Positions 41,501 through 49,182 of a stretch of 64,000 nucleotides of DNA are shown piece after piece (positions within the stretch are counted from its first letter, which is position 1; each line of letters begins with the position of its first letter). The notes beneath the pieces were generated by a model that worked only from the letters and a program-made list of their open reading frames with translations, was not told where the DNA came from and did not search any database. Both the position numbers and the translations under genes were made by a program. The DNA comes from UBA8199 sp035358715. Lineage in GTDB: Bacteria > Verrucomicrobiota > Verrucomicrobiia > Limisphaerales > UBA8199. The stretch covers positions 68,574 through 132,573 of the forward strand of contig DAOPPX010000002.1 in the NCBI GenBank assembly GCA_035358715.1. Reading direction: 5' to 3'.

Positions 41501-44389
41501 CTGCGGCAGGGACGCGTGTTTACCCTCAGCGACGATGGGGCCGTGGCGCAAATGGCCTTGTTTCCGCCGCTGGAAGTTGCGCGTGATCCACAGCGGCTTG
41601 CGGGTGTGCTCGCAAGTTCGGGCACTCCGGCGCCGTTCGGCCAGGCCAGGCCGGGCCAGTTCAAGGTCAGCTTGACCAACGGTCTGGAGTTCGAGGTGCT
41701 GGCCGTGGCGAGCAGTCCGCGCTCCAGCTCCGTCTGGTGGCGCCCCGACGGCACGCTCCTGCCCGAGGCGCCGGGTGACAGACTGGGTGCCTTCTCGACC
41801 CTGTGCCCGGACCGCAAAGCCGGCACCGAGTTTGCCCTCCTGACCAGGCGCGCCGGAGAGTTTGTGCCGGAGACGGAGCTGTTGCTGGGCTTCGAACCGC
41901 GGCCCAATTATGTCACCGCGACAGACCTCTACAAAGGCGGTCAGGCCAAAGGGCGGGTTACCCTCATAGGCTTCCGTGACGTCGTGCCGGGGAGTCTTAT
42001 CTGCAAGATCGGGCTCGCCGATGGCGCGTGGGAGCGTGTGGCCACCTGGGACCAGACGGGCGTCCTGTTGAAGAATGAAAGCGGCAGCACCTTGCAGCTA
42101 ATCCGCTCCGGCGCCGATGACCAAACCTGCCTCAAGCTCAATCACAACCTCGACCCCAGGAAGTTCGCCCTGCGTCTCGCTGCTAGGCTGAAGAGTGGGG
42201 AGCACAAAACGGCCCGGCTTTGCCGCGTTGAGTATGCCGGCCTGCAAAACGTCCACACCTGCTCGCTCATCCAGAACCTGCAGGACTCGGAGGTGGTCGC
42301 CTACGAGCTTTACCGTCTGCCGCTGCGCTGGGTCCGCGTGCCGGGGATCGCCACGCGGCCCGCAGTGCCGCTGATACAAGGCGATGCCGCTAGTTCCAAC
42401 TCATCAGGCGGGGCCTCACACCTGGAGGACCTGTCCAAGGCAGACCAGGCGCGGGCCGTGGCGCTGTTCAATGACATTGAAGACTTCGGCCATGAGTTCA
42501 GCGCGGCATTTGACGCGAAGAACCTGGCCGCGGCCGAGACCGGTACGCGGCGCCTGTTGAACCTGCTGAGTAACTTCAACGCGGTGGTGAAGGGGACGGG
42601 CTATGAATTCCCTCCTGGCATCTTTGACGACATTGGCAAGGTGCGGACCGCGCTACGAGGGGGCGACTGGGAGAAGGTCCAGCAAGCAGCGCGAGGCAAC
42701 GATGCCTACCGGCGCGAGTTCAAGCGCATCGCCACACGGATGGTCGAGCTGGCCCGCCAACAGCGGCAAGGAGCCACGGGCGAGCCAGCCCCAGAGTTGC
42801 TGGCGGAGTTAGTGTTTGCCGAGGTGCCCCCCGCTTTTGAACTCACGCCGAGCAACATGACGCGCAGCCGGTTGCTGCAACAAACGAACGTAGAGGTTCT
42901 GTCGGCCCCTCGCATACAAACTCCCTCCGGCACAGAAGCCCAGGTTCGGATCGCAACCCAGCCCGTCACACCGGACCGCCAGCGGCCACAATATGGCGTG
43001 GCTCCCGCGGGCATGACGGCTCGATTGCTGCCGGAGGTGGACGCCGACCAGGTCCGCTTCACCTTGAAAGTGACCCTCACCACCATGGAAGCCGGGGCCA
43101 AGGACGGCACGCTCGCCTCCGAGCAAGCCGCCACCCAGGAGTTCGCCGTTAGCGGGCGGGTTCCATTCGGAAGCCCGATGGTGTTCGAACTGGGCAGCGC
43201 CACGGATGGGCGCCGCCGCGTCGGGTCTATTGTCTTTACGCGCGTCCGGTCGGCCAGCGCCCCAGCCGTCGGCTTCGGCCCGGTGGTCGAGCGGGTGATC
43301 GCCGGAAAGGGTGATACGAACAAGCGGTTCATTGATCTGGACAAGGGGAGGTTGTTTGCGGCCTCCGAGTACTTCGGACCAAAGGCCGAGCCCAGCCCAG
43401 AGGAGACGCAGAAATGGCTGACGGAGACCGGGATTGATGCCGTGGGGGACACGCGGCCGCTTTACGGAGGGTTGGTCGGTTTCAACCTGGTGGCCGCGCC
43501 GGTGCTGAATGAGGAGTGGGACAAATTACCGCCCTCCAAACTGGACTATTACCTCGCCATGTCCACCCCAGGCACGCCTGTGGTCATGTCAGGCAAAGGG
43601 GCGTTGCCCGCGACCTACGCCGTGAAAACGCGCGAGGGCGCGCGAGGGCTGCTGCAGATTGTCGGGATCAGCACCAACGTTCCGTCGGAAGTGAATATCC
43701 GCTACAAACTGGTGCAGCCTACCGCCATGGCCGGGAATGCGCCAGACGGCGCGGTGGAGGCGGCGAGAACCAATCTTGCAGCTTACTTGGCACCGTCTGG
43801 ATTTGCTCCTGCGGACGTCCTCGTCCCCACTAAAGACGACTACGCCCAAAGGGAGGTGATTGAGTTATTGCCGGATGGTCGGACGCACTTTCTAACGACC
43901 GTTGAAGAAGTGAACCATTCTGAGGTGCCATGGGAAACCTACCGCTTTGTCTGTTCTGATTTTGTCAATGTGACGAACATTACTGATGCCCGCTATCGCC
44001 CGATTCGCTTCGAGACGACCCGCGAAAGTGGGCTCCTTCACTTCTTCCTGACGCTAAACGAGCCTGTCCCGCCTGGGCGGCGGCTTTCGGTTACAACCGA
44101 AGGCACCGCCACTGGCCAGATCAGGCCGACGGGTGCTCCGGGCGTATTTGAGTACGCCATGCGCCATTGGCCGATGGCGGACCGCCGCACGCGGCGCATT
44201 GAATTGCATCGCTTGCCCCCGGGCGCACGCCTCCTTGATAAAGAGCCGGGCGATCTCCAGGAGCGCACGCGGGATGGCCGTGTCGAACTATTCATCAACC
44301 GTCTCATCCCGACCGGCGACAGCCTGGAAATCATCTACCATTATCGCCTGGACGCTCCGCCTGCGACCAACGTCCACTCCAGCCCGTGA
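38516..44389 (+). CDS. Giant membrane Ser/Thr protein kinase 2
   Basis: 1957 aa. Zinc ribbon at residues 7-26 (CPSC...CPAC); kinase domain about 63-315 with GQGGMGAVYKARQ, VALKIL, HRDIKPENVM and DFGLAK; several TM helices (about 350-510 and 560-770, including a YGFIPIFWFYWWFVAYAGL region). Periplasm-side region with an LTNG...WWRPDGTLLPEAPGD segment near 1055. A stretch at about 1455-1580 (VEVLSAPRIQTPSGTEAQVR, then GMTARLLPEVDADQVRFTL) resembles secretin-type domains. One FGPVVER...TREGARGLLQ...IRYKLVQ module sits near 1585-1735, then a final beta-rich domain (LPPGARLLDKEPGDLQERT). Unlike kinase 1 it starts directly at the ribbon. The ATG at 38516 is chosen because upstream codons are not conserved. 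Confidence 0.9.
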   Translation: MDTEHICPSCRKPLPAGAPQGLCPACLMKAGFGSGVAPEPGQPSRTPPFVPPPVPDVAKLFPQFEIMELLGQGGMGAVYKARQPALDRLVALKILPPETGADSGFADRFTREARALARLSHPNIVAVHEFGEAGGLHYFVMEYVEGLNLRQLQQAGRLAPREALKIIPQICDALQFAHDEGIVHRDIKPENVMLDKKGRVKITDFGLAKLLGREPTAMRLTGAKDVMGTPHYMAPEQIEHPQEVDHRADIYSLGVVFYEMLTGELPLGRFAPPSRKVQVDVRLDEVVLHALEKEPERRYQQASQVKSDVETIAAAAPRLSMPVQDAPRPAHPPVLGAKEPDAPRFTVESVRQQFLVLAIAWWIGYPVSIVSEFVRWLDVITVPALITATVFWCILLYRHWALLQGHGARTTPGKAVGYGFIPIFWFYWWFVAYAGLATDNNRFLRQIGITSRRMSFGLAVTSCILGCLLCTVGWFPVGWAILIVPYMIIGFVLVVQQRDCVLAMLEARTLAAQPQGETAEHQTSHPHAGQRPADWTGAPSSGAGMDQSLLTSAATRQEPRFSRTAIVGACWSVFGILAALFWLIALTEGGPGQRPTRLGFLLFVTLVPLGVTSVLGTTILGGIAISRIRHSQGRLSGLGLAVFDVLLFPLLALNGGLIIGWCWLADQVAPEWMPQLGRGWFSVLMVGLMVTSCAVASWLMTRAVWRSANRTPGGGRTGSAAVAPRAGRAWGTVAAVAGVTLLFAVLAGMFSLAFYHYSKKQAVTTYDGKNAFAVQQKLLREVVRHLEAANYRWERLTVAIHYFVNPDVAECKIEGLRKLVNKELPDGSAAQQVDALSGGLDIRHTGDGVWAVRGSGGLAKVQLLVDAKAEMGPIRWQMPLFTRLLGHREPAGPPPATSPPQDAGKSRAASRSQFPKAAHIGGGNYSVMIHHDDVDLHYALFFAGEFSSDTQGSGNSRSQAWTDDGSLKLKSGRTFGYLRESPRPDRLRINGKEYNLRQGRVFTLSDDGAVAQMALFPPLEVARDPQRLAGVLASSGTPAPFGQARPGQFKVSLTNGLEFEVLAVASSPRSSSVWWRPDGTLLPEAPGDRLGAFSTLCPDRKAGTEFALLTRRAGEFVPETELLLGFEPRPNYVTATDLYKGGQAKGRVTLIGFRDVVPGSLICKIGLADGAWERVATWDQTGVLLKNESGSTLQLIRSGADDQTCLKLNHNLDPRKFALRLAARLKSGEHKTARLCRVEYAGLQNVHTCSLIQNLQDSEVVAYELYRLPLRWVRVPGIATRPAVPLIQGDAASSNSSGGASHLEDLSKADQARAVALFNDIEDFGHEFSAAFDAKNLAAAETGTRRLLNLLSNFNAVVKGTGYEFPPGIFDDIGKVRTALRGGDWEKVQQAARGNDAYRREFKRIATRMVELARQQRQGATGEPAPELLAELVFAEVPPAFELTPSNMTRSRLLQQTNVEVLSAPRIQTPSGTEAQVRIATQPVTPDRQRPQYGVAPAGMTARLLPEVDADQVRFTLKVTLTTMEAGAKDGTLASEQAATQEFAVSGRVPFGSPMVFELGSATDGRRRVGSIVFTRVRSASAPAVGFGPVVERVIAGKGDTNKRFIDLDKGRLFAASEYFGPKAEPSPEETQKWLTETGIDAVGDTRPLYGGLVGFNLVAAPVLNEEWDKLPPSKLDYYLAMSTPGTPVVMSGKGALPATYAVKTREGARGLLQIVGISTNVPSEVNIRYKLVQPTAMAGNAPDGAVEAARTNLAAYLAPSGFAPADVLVPTKDDYAQREVIELLPDGRTHFLTTVEEVNHSEVPWETYRFVCSDFVNVTNITDARYRPIRFETTRESGLLHFFLTLNEPVPPGRRLSVTTEGTATGQIRPTGAPGVFEYAMRHWPMADRRTRRIELHRLPPGARLLDKEPGDLQERTRDGRVELFINRLIPTGDSLEIIYHYRLDAPPATNVHSSP
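40151..40181 (+). repeat. 31-nt in-frame repeat (DQSLLTSAAT), copy 2
   Basis: Identical to 32358-32388 except one base, and at the equivalent place of the second kinase (just before the second set of membrane helices). Confidence 0.75.
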
Positions 44390-44447
44390 ACTGCCCATTT
44401 CCATCACCGCATCACTCCGTCACTCCAAACACAACAAGACAACACGA

Positions 44448-44894
44448 ATGAAAATGAAGATCCCTACAAGACTTATCAGAAACATAGCCATCACCGCAAC
44501 ACTCGTTGGACTGGTTGCCACCTTGGCAGCCCAGAGTGCCGCCCGAACAGGTGCCGTCTCGGTCAAGTCCATGCCCCCGTCGGTGGTCAAAACCGTCCCA
44601 CCATCTGGCGACACCGCGGTGGACGCTGCGCTAGGTGCAATCAGCGTGACCTTCAGCAAGGACATGAAGACTGATCGCATGTGGTCCTTCTGCCAGATCT
44701 CAAATGAGACCTTCCCCCAGAAGGCTGGCGAAGTGCATTATCTTTCAGACAAACGCACGTGCGTCATGCCCGTCAAACTCGAGCCCGGCAAGACCTACGT
44801 CATCTGGATCAACCGGGGTCAATACAACAGCTTCAGGGACACGGCTAACAACCCGGCAGTGCCCTACCTGCTGGTCTTTGAAACCAAGAAGTAA
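44448..44894 (+). CDS. Small secreted Ig-like (Big_5/SbsA-type) protein
   Basis: 148 aa with a signal peptide (RLIRNIAITATLVGLVATLA). The mature part is a single bacterial Ig-like fold of the SbsA type: VVKTVPPSGDTAVDAALGAI, ISVTFSKDMKTD and PGKTYVIWINRGQYNSFRD. Such domains occur in surface and polymer-binding proteins. The start at 44448 is preferred; an ATG two codons later is equivalent, and the frame is open upstream only because it overlaps the kinase 2 end. It is 58 nt after kinase 2, so it may be cotranscribed. Confidence 0.8.
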   Translation: MKMKIPTRLIRNIAITATLVGLVATLAAQSAARTGAVSVKSMPPSVVKTVPPSGDTAVDAALGAISVTFSKDMKTDRMWSFCQISNETFPQKAGEVHYLSDKRTCVMPVKLEPGKTYVIWINRGQYNSFRDTANNPAVPYLLVFETKK

Positions 44895-44928
44895 GGGCAA
44901 TCGCCGGGCTCGAACCCGCCGGCAAGCG

Positions 44929-45111
44929 GTGAAAGGCTCGCTGGATGGCGACACCGAGAGCGGGCCGGGCTTTTCGCAAACCACTCGCTTTGTGAAGACG
45001 CGCGAGGGTGGCCGCGGGTTGCTGCAAATCGTCAGTTTCAGCACCAACAACCCGCCGGAGGTGAGGATTCGCTACAAGCTGGTTCAGCCATCAGACTGGC
45101 GCAGCCGCATT
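44929..45111 (+). pseudogene. Decayed fragment of the kinase C-terminal FGPVxER module
   Basis: One frame reads TTRFVKTREGGRGLLQIVSF followed by STNNPPEVRIRYKLVQ, which matches the ends of the modules in kinase 2 (KTREGARGLLQIVGIST...IRYKLVQ) and kinase 1. There is no start codon, no kinase or upstream module half, and the frame then runs into family A repeat DNA. It looks like the 3' remnant of a further kinase-family gene lost by deletion. Confidence 0.75.
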
Positions 45112-45135
45112 GCCGCCAACCAGGCCCCGGCTGCA

Positions 45136-45337
45136 GGGCGCGCCTCCACTGCCATAGAGTGCCCTACCGATGGTCCGGGGATGGTCGGGGACGGCCACTA
45201 GGCGGCCGCTAGACGGCCACTAGACGGCCACTAGACGGCCAGGAGATGGCTAAGCACGCGGCCAGAGGATAGGCCCGCTTGGTTGGATTAGTGCCTATGG
45301 GTAGGGTACTTACTGGGTACCCACCCTCCCTGGGTAA
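45136..45337 (+). repeat. Dispersed repeat family A, copy 2, with 11-bp tandem units
   Basis: Same order as 3898-4113: GATGGTCCGG-GATGGTC, then ACGGCCACTAG units (45191-45234, four units with two variants), AGGAGATGGCTAAGC, GGATTAGTGC and GGGTACCCACCCTCC. Clearly homologous over about 200 nt. Confidence 0.8.
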
Positions 45338-45522
45338 TTCTATTCAGCGTGTTGGCAGCCGGGCGGGCGCGTCTCAGTAGCTGGCAACCTCCCGGAGCTG
45401 AGGGCGATGTGGCAACGGTTGCCGGCGCTTCGAAGCCGGGCTGCGCCGCCGACTTCTGCTCATGGGCGGCTTCCCCAGCCCCAGCCAGCCAGGCCCGGTT
45501 TGGAGCCAATCCGCGCACTGTG

Positions 45523-45606
45523 GCCCCGCACAGGGGCAACCGCCTGTCCGCACGGCACTTCCGCACCTTTTATGCACCTGCGCCCCACCCTCTGCTCATC
45601 GTCCGC
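45523..45606 (-). repeat. Dispersed repeat family B, copy 3
   Basis: Reverse complement of the family B sequence (GCGGACGATGAGCAGAGGGT, GTGCGGAAGTGCCG, CGGACAGGCGGTTGC). It directly adjoins the palindrome at 45608, mirroring the arrangement at 28.5 kb. Confidence 0.75.
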
Positions 45607-45607
45607 T

Positions 45608-45670
45608 CCCCGTCCCGCTACCGTAGTACCTCTAACCCCGGGTTAGAGGTACTACGGTAGCGGGACGGGG
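45608..45670. repeat. 63-bp perfect palindrome, copy 2
   Basis: Arms 45608-45638 and 45640-45670 are perfectly complementary over 31 nt, with a single central C. The sequence is the inner part of the 28475-28565 palindrome, with the central base complemented as expected for inverted orientation. Together with family B it forms an inverted copy of the composite element. Confidence 0.92.
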
Positions 45671-45749
45671 GGACAACGGCGTGGTTGCCTGCCGCATTGC
45701 GAGCGAGGACCAGTCCGGGTGCCGGGCGGCACCGGGTAGCTGACGTGCA

Positions 45750-45787
45750 GTCGCCGGGAGGTTGGGCCTCCCGGCGACGCTGTTTTT
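45750..45787 (+). terminator. Strong intrinsic terminator, rightward
   Basis: GTCGCCGGGAGG (45750-45761) pairs perfectly with CCTCCCGGCGAC (45767-45778) around TTGGG. GCTGTTTTT ends the signal, with five T at 45783-45787. It would stop transcription coming from the kinase 2/Ig-like side before it runs into katG antisense. Confidence 0.75.
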
Positions 45788-45840
45788 GACGGGTCTTTCG
45801 GGGCCCTGTCCGGAGGGGCTCGAAAGCTCTTGTGCTGCGT

Positions 45841-48030
45841 TTAGGCGAGGTCGAAACGGTCGAGGTTCATGACCTTGTGCCAGGCCGCCACGAAGTCTCG
45901 CACGAACTTCTCCTGTGAATCCGCGCAGGCGTAAACTTCCGCCAGGGCGCGGAGTTGGGAGTTGGAACCGAAGACGAGGTCAACGCGCGTGCCGGTCCAC
46001 TTGAGTTTGCCCGTTTTGCGGTCGCGGCCTTCGAACAGGTCGGCATCTTTCGAGACTGGCTTCCACTCCGTGGCCATGTCGAGCAGGTTCACGAAGAAGT
46101 CGTTCGTGAGCGCCTCAGGCCGCCTGGTGAAGACGCCGTGCGGGGTCCCGCCGACGTTGGTCTTGAGGACGCGCATGCCGCCGATGAGGACCGTCATTTC
46201 GGGTGCGGTCAGGGTGAGCAATTGCGCCTTGTCAACCAGCAGTTCCTCGGCCTTTACAGCGAAGCGGGCTTTCTGGTAATTACGGAAGCCGTCCGCACTG
46301 GGCTCCAGGACTGCGAACGAGGCCGCATCGGTTTGTTCCGCTGAGGCGTCCATGCGTCCTGGCTTGAAGGGAACGGAAACCTTGCAGCCGGCATTCCTGG
46401 CGGCCTGCTCGACAGCCGCGCAACCGGCCAGAACGATCAGGTCAGCCAGCGATACCTTTTTGCCTCCCTTGGCCGTCTTGTTGAACGCGCTCTGGATGCC
46501 AGTCAGCGTCTTGAGCACTTTGGCCAGTTGGGCCGGCTGGTTGGCTTCCCAATCCTTCTGGGGTGCCAGGCGAATGCGGGCGCCGTTGGCGCCGCCGCGC
46601 TTGTCGGAGCCGCGGAAAGTGGACGCCGAGGCCCAGGCGGTCGAAACCAGTTGCGACACCGAGAGGCCGGAGGCCATGACCTTGCGCTTGAGGGCGGCGA
46701 TGTCCTTTGCGCCGATGAGCTTGTGGTTGAGGGCGGGAATCGGATCCTGCCAGATGAGTTCTTCGGCGGGGACTTCGGGGCCGAGATAGCGGGAGCGGGG
46801 GCCCATGTCCCGGTGTATGAGTTTGAACCAGGCGCGCGCAAAGGCGTCCGCGAACTGATCCGGATGCTCCATGAAGCGCCGCGATATCTTCTCGTAAACA
46901 GGGTCGAACCGCAGCGCCAGGTCGGTGGTGAGCATGGCTGGCGCGTGACGCTTGGACGGGTCGTGCGCATCCGGCACGGTGCCAGCGCCGGCGGTGCCCT
47001 TTGGCTTCCACTGGTGCGCGCCGGCTGGGCTCTTGGTCAGTTCCCATTCGTAGCCGAAGAGGTTCCAGAAGAAGTTGTTGCTCCACTTGGTGGGCGTGGT
47101 GGTCCAGGTGACTTCCAGGCCGCTGGTAATGGTGTCGCCCCCTTTGCCCTTGCCGAACGTGTTTTTCCAGCCGAGGCCTTGCTGCTCGAGGCCGGCGGCT
47201 TCAGGTTCAGGCCCGACATGGGACGCCGGGCCGGCGCCGTGGGTCTTGCCAAAGGTGTGGCCGCCGGCGATGAGGGCCACTGTTTCCTCGTCGTTCATCG
47301 CCATGCGGGCGAAGGTCTCGCGGATATCCCGCGCCGCCGCGATCGGGTCGGGGTTGCCGTTCGGGCCTTCCGGGTTGACGTAAATGAGACCCATCTGGAC
47401 AGCCGCAAGCGGGTTTTCGAGGTCGCGGTCGCCGGAGTAGCGTTTGTCATCGAGCCATTTGTCTTCGGCGCCCCAATAGACGTCGCGGTCCGGCTCCCAG
47501 ACATCTTCACGCCCGCCGCCGAAGCCGAAGGTCTTGAAGCCCATTGACTCCAGGGCGACGTTGCCGGCGAGGATGATGAGGTCGGCCCAGGAGATCTTGC
47601 GGCCGTATTTCTGCTTGATCGGCCAGAGCAGGCGGCGGGCCTTGTCGAGGCTGACGTTGTCCGGCCAACTGTTGAGCGGGGCGAATCGCTGCTGGCCCCG
47701 GCCGCCGCCGCCGCGTCCATCGTTGATGCGGTAGGTTCCGGCGCTGTGCCAGGACATGCGGATGAACAATGGGCCGTAGTGGCCGAAGTCCGCTGGCCAC
47801 CAGTCCTGCGATTTGGTCATCAGCTCGCGGAGGTCCTTCTTGAGGGCCTTGAAGTCGAGGCTCTTGAACTCCTTGGCGTAATTGAACCCCTTGCCCATCG
47901 GGTTGGACTTGCAGGAATGCTGGTGGAGGAGGTCGAGCTTCAACTGGTGCGGCCACCAGTTCTTGTTTGTCGTGCCGCCGCCGGCCGTGTGGGTGTGGCC
48001 CGTTACCGGGCATTGGTTAGCTTCAGTCAT
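45841..48030 (-). CDS. katG: Catalase-peroxidase
   Basis: 729 aa heme enzyme that removes H2O2; usual length for KatG. Seen: N-terminal GGGTTNKNWWPHQLKLDLLH, distal heme pocket FIRMSWHSAGTYR (Arg, Trp and His), RFAPLNSWPDN, GLIYVNPEGPNG carrying the Tyr of the Met-Tyr-Trp adduct, ALIAGGHTFGKTHGA (proximal His), WTTTPTKWSNNFF, and the C-terminal KatG half (VLIGGMRVLKTNVGGTPHGV). AAAGGA lies about 9 nt before the ATG. It follows the Fur-family gene by 30 nt, so the two are probably one peroxide-response operon. Confidence 0.97.
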   Translation of the reverse strand: MTEANQCPVTGHTHTAGGGTTNKNWWPHQLKLDLLHQHSCKSNPMGKGFNYAKEFKSLDFKALKKDLRELMTKSQDWWPADFGHYGPLFIRMSWHSAGTYRINDGRGGGGRGQQRFAPLNSWPDNVSLDKARRLLWPIKQKYGRKISWADLIILAGNVALESMGFKTFGFGGGREDVWEPDRDVYWGAEDKWLDDKRYSGDRDLENPLAAVQMGLIYVNPEGPNGNPDPIAAARDIRETFARMAMNDEETVALIAGGHTFGKTHGAGPASHVGPEPEAAGLEQQGLGWKNTFGKGKGGDTITSGLEVTWTTTPTKWSNNFFWNLFGYEWELTKSPAGAHQWKPKGTAGAGTVPDAHDPSKRHAPAMLTTDLALRFDPVYEKISRRFMEHPDQFADAFARAWFKLIHRDMGPRSRYLGPEVPAEELIWQDPIPALNHKLIGAKDIAALKRKVMASGLSVSQLVSTAWASASTFRGSDKRGGANGARIRLAPQKDWEANQPAQLAKVLKTLTGIQSAFNKTAKGGKKVSLADLIVLAGCAAVEQAARNAGCKVSVPFKPGRMDASAEQTDAASFAVLEPSADGFRNYQKARFAVKAEELLVDKAQLLTLTAPEMTVLIGGMRVLKTNVGGTPHGVFTRRPEALTNDFFVNLLDMATEWKPVSKDADLFEGRDRKTGKLKWTGTRVDLVFGSNSQLRALAEVYACADSQEKFVRDFVAAWHKVMNLDRFDLA

Positions 48031-48060
48031 GATGCGTGTTCCTTTCGTTATGTTGTGTGT

Positions 48061-48540
48061 TTATCTCAGAGTGCTGTCAGCGCCTGCTGGTGCGCGCGGC
48101 GCGCGCAGGCTGCGCCGGCGCGTCCGGGGTTTGCGACCGCAGCGGGCGCAGCGGCCCCGGAAGTGAACGTTGTAGCCCTGGACTTGGAATTCTTCCGGGC
48201 TGACCTTGGGCCACGGAAGGTGGTCAAGGCGCGAATCTTCGACATCTATGATGCGCCCGCACTCCAGGCAGACGAGGTGGTGGTGCTGGCGGAGCTTGGG
48301 ATCGAAGCGGGCGGCCGAACCCGGGTGGCAGGCTTTGGCGACCAGGCCGAGGGAAGCGAAGGCCCCCAGGATGCGGTGGACCGTCATGCGGGAAATCTGG
48401 GGGAGTTGACGGCGCACGGCGCGGTAAAGCTGCTCGGCGGTCGGATGGTCGGTGCGGTCCAGGATGGCTTCAAAGACGGCGCGGCGCTGGGTGGTGATCG
48501 GCAGGCCGCTTTCGCGATGGGCGGCGAAGAAGTGATCCAT
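48061..48540 (-). CDS. Fur-family regulator, probably PerR-like
   Basis: 159 aa from the preferred ATG at 48540 (MDHFFAAHRESGLPITTQRR). Winged-helix DNA-binding domain: ISRMTVHRILGAFASLGL (TVxR-like recognition helix). Metal-site HHHLVCLECGRIIDVED and a second Cys pair in GRCARCGRK. An alternative ATG at 48567 would lie almost on the candidate transcription start, so it is less likely. The Arg-rich C-terminal tail (RKPRTRRRSLRAPRAP) is unusual. Located immediately upstream of katG; a peroxide-sensing repressor of katG and itself is the natural inference. Confidence 0.88.
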   Translation of the reverse strand: MDHFFAAHRESGLPITTQRRAVFEAILDRTDHPTAEQLYRAVRRQLPQISRMTVHRILGAFASLGLVAKACHPGSAARFDPKLRQHHHLVCLECGRIIDVEDSRLDHLPWPKVSPEEFQVQGYNVHFRGRCARCGRKPRTRRRSLRAPRAPAGADSTLR

Positions 48541-48570
48541 TCGTTGTTCTTTGTCAGCCGGACACATGAT

Positions 48571-48610
48571 TTATCACATGAGTATATTCACCAAATGATA
48601 ACGATATGCA
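48571..48610 (-). promoter_or_regulatory. Candidate promoter/operator of the fur-katG operon
   Basis: On the minus strand, TTGCAT (about 48605-48610) and TATACT (48581-48586) are separated by 18-19 nt and form a plausible promoter. The inverted repeat TTATCA (48571-48576) / TGATAA (48596-48601) overlaps the -10 and spacer. This A+T-rich symmetric site is the kind bound by Fur/PerR proteins, though it is not a close match to the Bacillus Per box. Confidence 0.45.
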
Positions 48611-48672
48611 AGTGGAATTCGTGTCGCACACCGAAGAAAAGAAGGGGGCCGGCTGCCCTGGAGGCGGAGCGT

Positions 48673-49182
48673 TCAGCGCGGGAGCGGCAGGGGGAGATAG
48701 CCGATGTAATGATCTACCGTGGTTGCGCCCATGACAAAGGGGGCGGTTTCGGTGATGGTGAAACGCAATCTCTTGTACCACCCGACAGCCTGGGCGTTCT
48801 TGACCATCACGCCGAGCCAGATTCGGTCGGCGCCCAGTTCGCGGGCGCGTTCTTCGGCGCAGGCCATCAAGCGGCGGCCAAGCCCGAGGCCCTGGCTGCG
48901 CGGCAGAATGTAGAGTTGGTGCACATAGAACTTCTGCTCCGCACGGGCGTGGAACAGTTTGGCGTAGCCCGCTGCCGTCCCATCTGCCTCGGCGATGAGG
49001 CCCGTTACATCCGGGTCGGCGGACAGCGCCGCCAGTTTAGCCGGGGAATACTGGGTGTTGAGGTAGCCGACCAAATCCTCGCGTGGGATGAACGAGCCGT
49101 AGGCGTCGAGCCAAGTTTCCAGGAGCACGCGTTGGACGGTGGGCAGGTCCGCCAGAGTCCAATGCCGGATGGTGATATTCAT
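48673..49182 (-). CDS. GNAT N-acetyltransferase
   Basis: 169 aa from the ATG at 49182 (MNITIRHWTLADLPTVQRVL). Acetyl-CoA-binding motif A: VHQLYILPRSQGLGLGRRLM (R/Q-xx-G-x-G). Motif B region: IWLGVMVKNAQAVGWYKRLR with FTI. The substrate is unknown; the fold is close to the RimI/PhnO-type or spermidine acetyltransferase-like group. The frame is open further upstream across an inverted-repeat region, but that part is not conserved-looking. Single gene. Confidence 0.85.
   Translation of the reverse strand: MNITIRHWTLADLPTVQRVLLETWLDAYGSFIPREDLVGYLNTQYSPAKLAALSADPDVTGLIAEADGTAAGYAKLFHARAEQKFYVHQLYILPRSQGLGLGRRLMACAEERARELGADRIWLGVMVKNAQAVGWYKRLRFTITETAPFVMGATTVDHYIGYLPLPLPR

Larger units (their letters stand above)
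45112..45840. other. Intergenic repeat cluster between the fossil module and katG
   Basis: No gene is supported. It contains family A copy 2 (45136-45337), an Ala/Gly-coding-biased patch without ORF conservation (45340-45520), family B copy 3 on the minus strand, the 63-bp palindrome, and a strong rightward terminator (45750-45787). Confidence 0.7.

Noticed and set aside
45349..45660. Frames of about 100 codons through the family B element and palindrome
   Set aside because: They are translations of repeat DNA; similar out-of-frame peptides appear at 28.4 kb.
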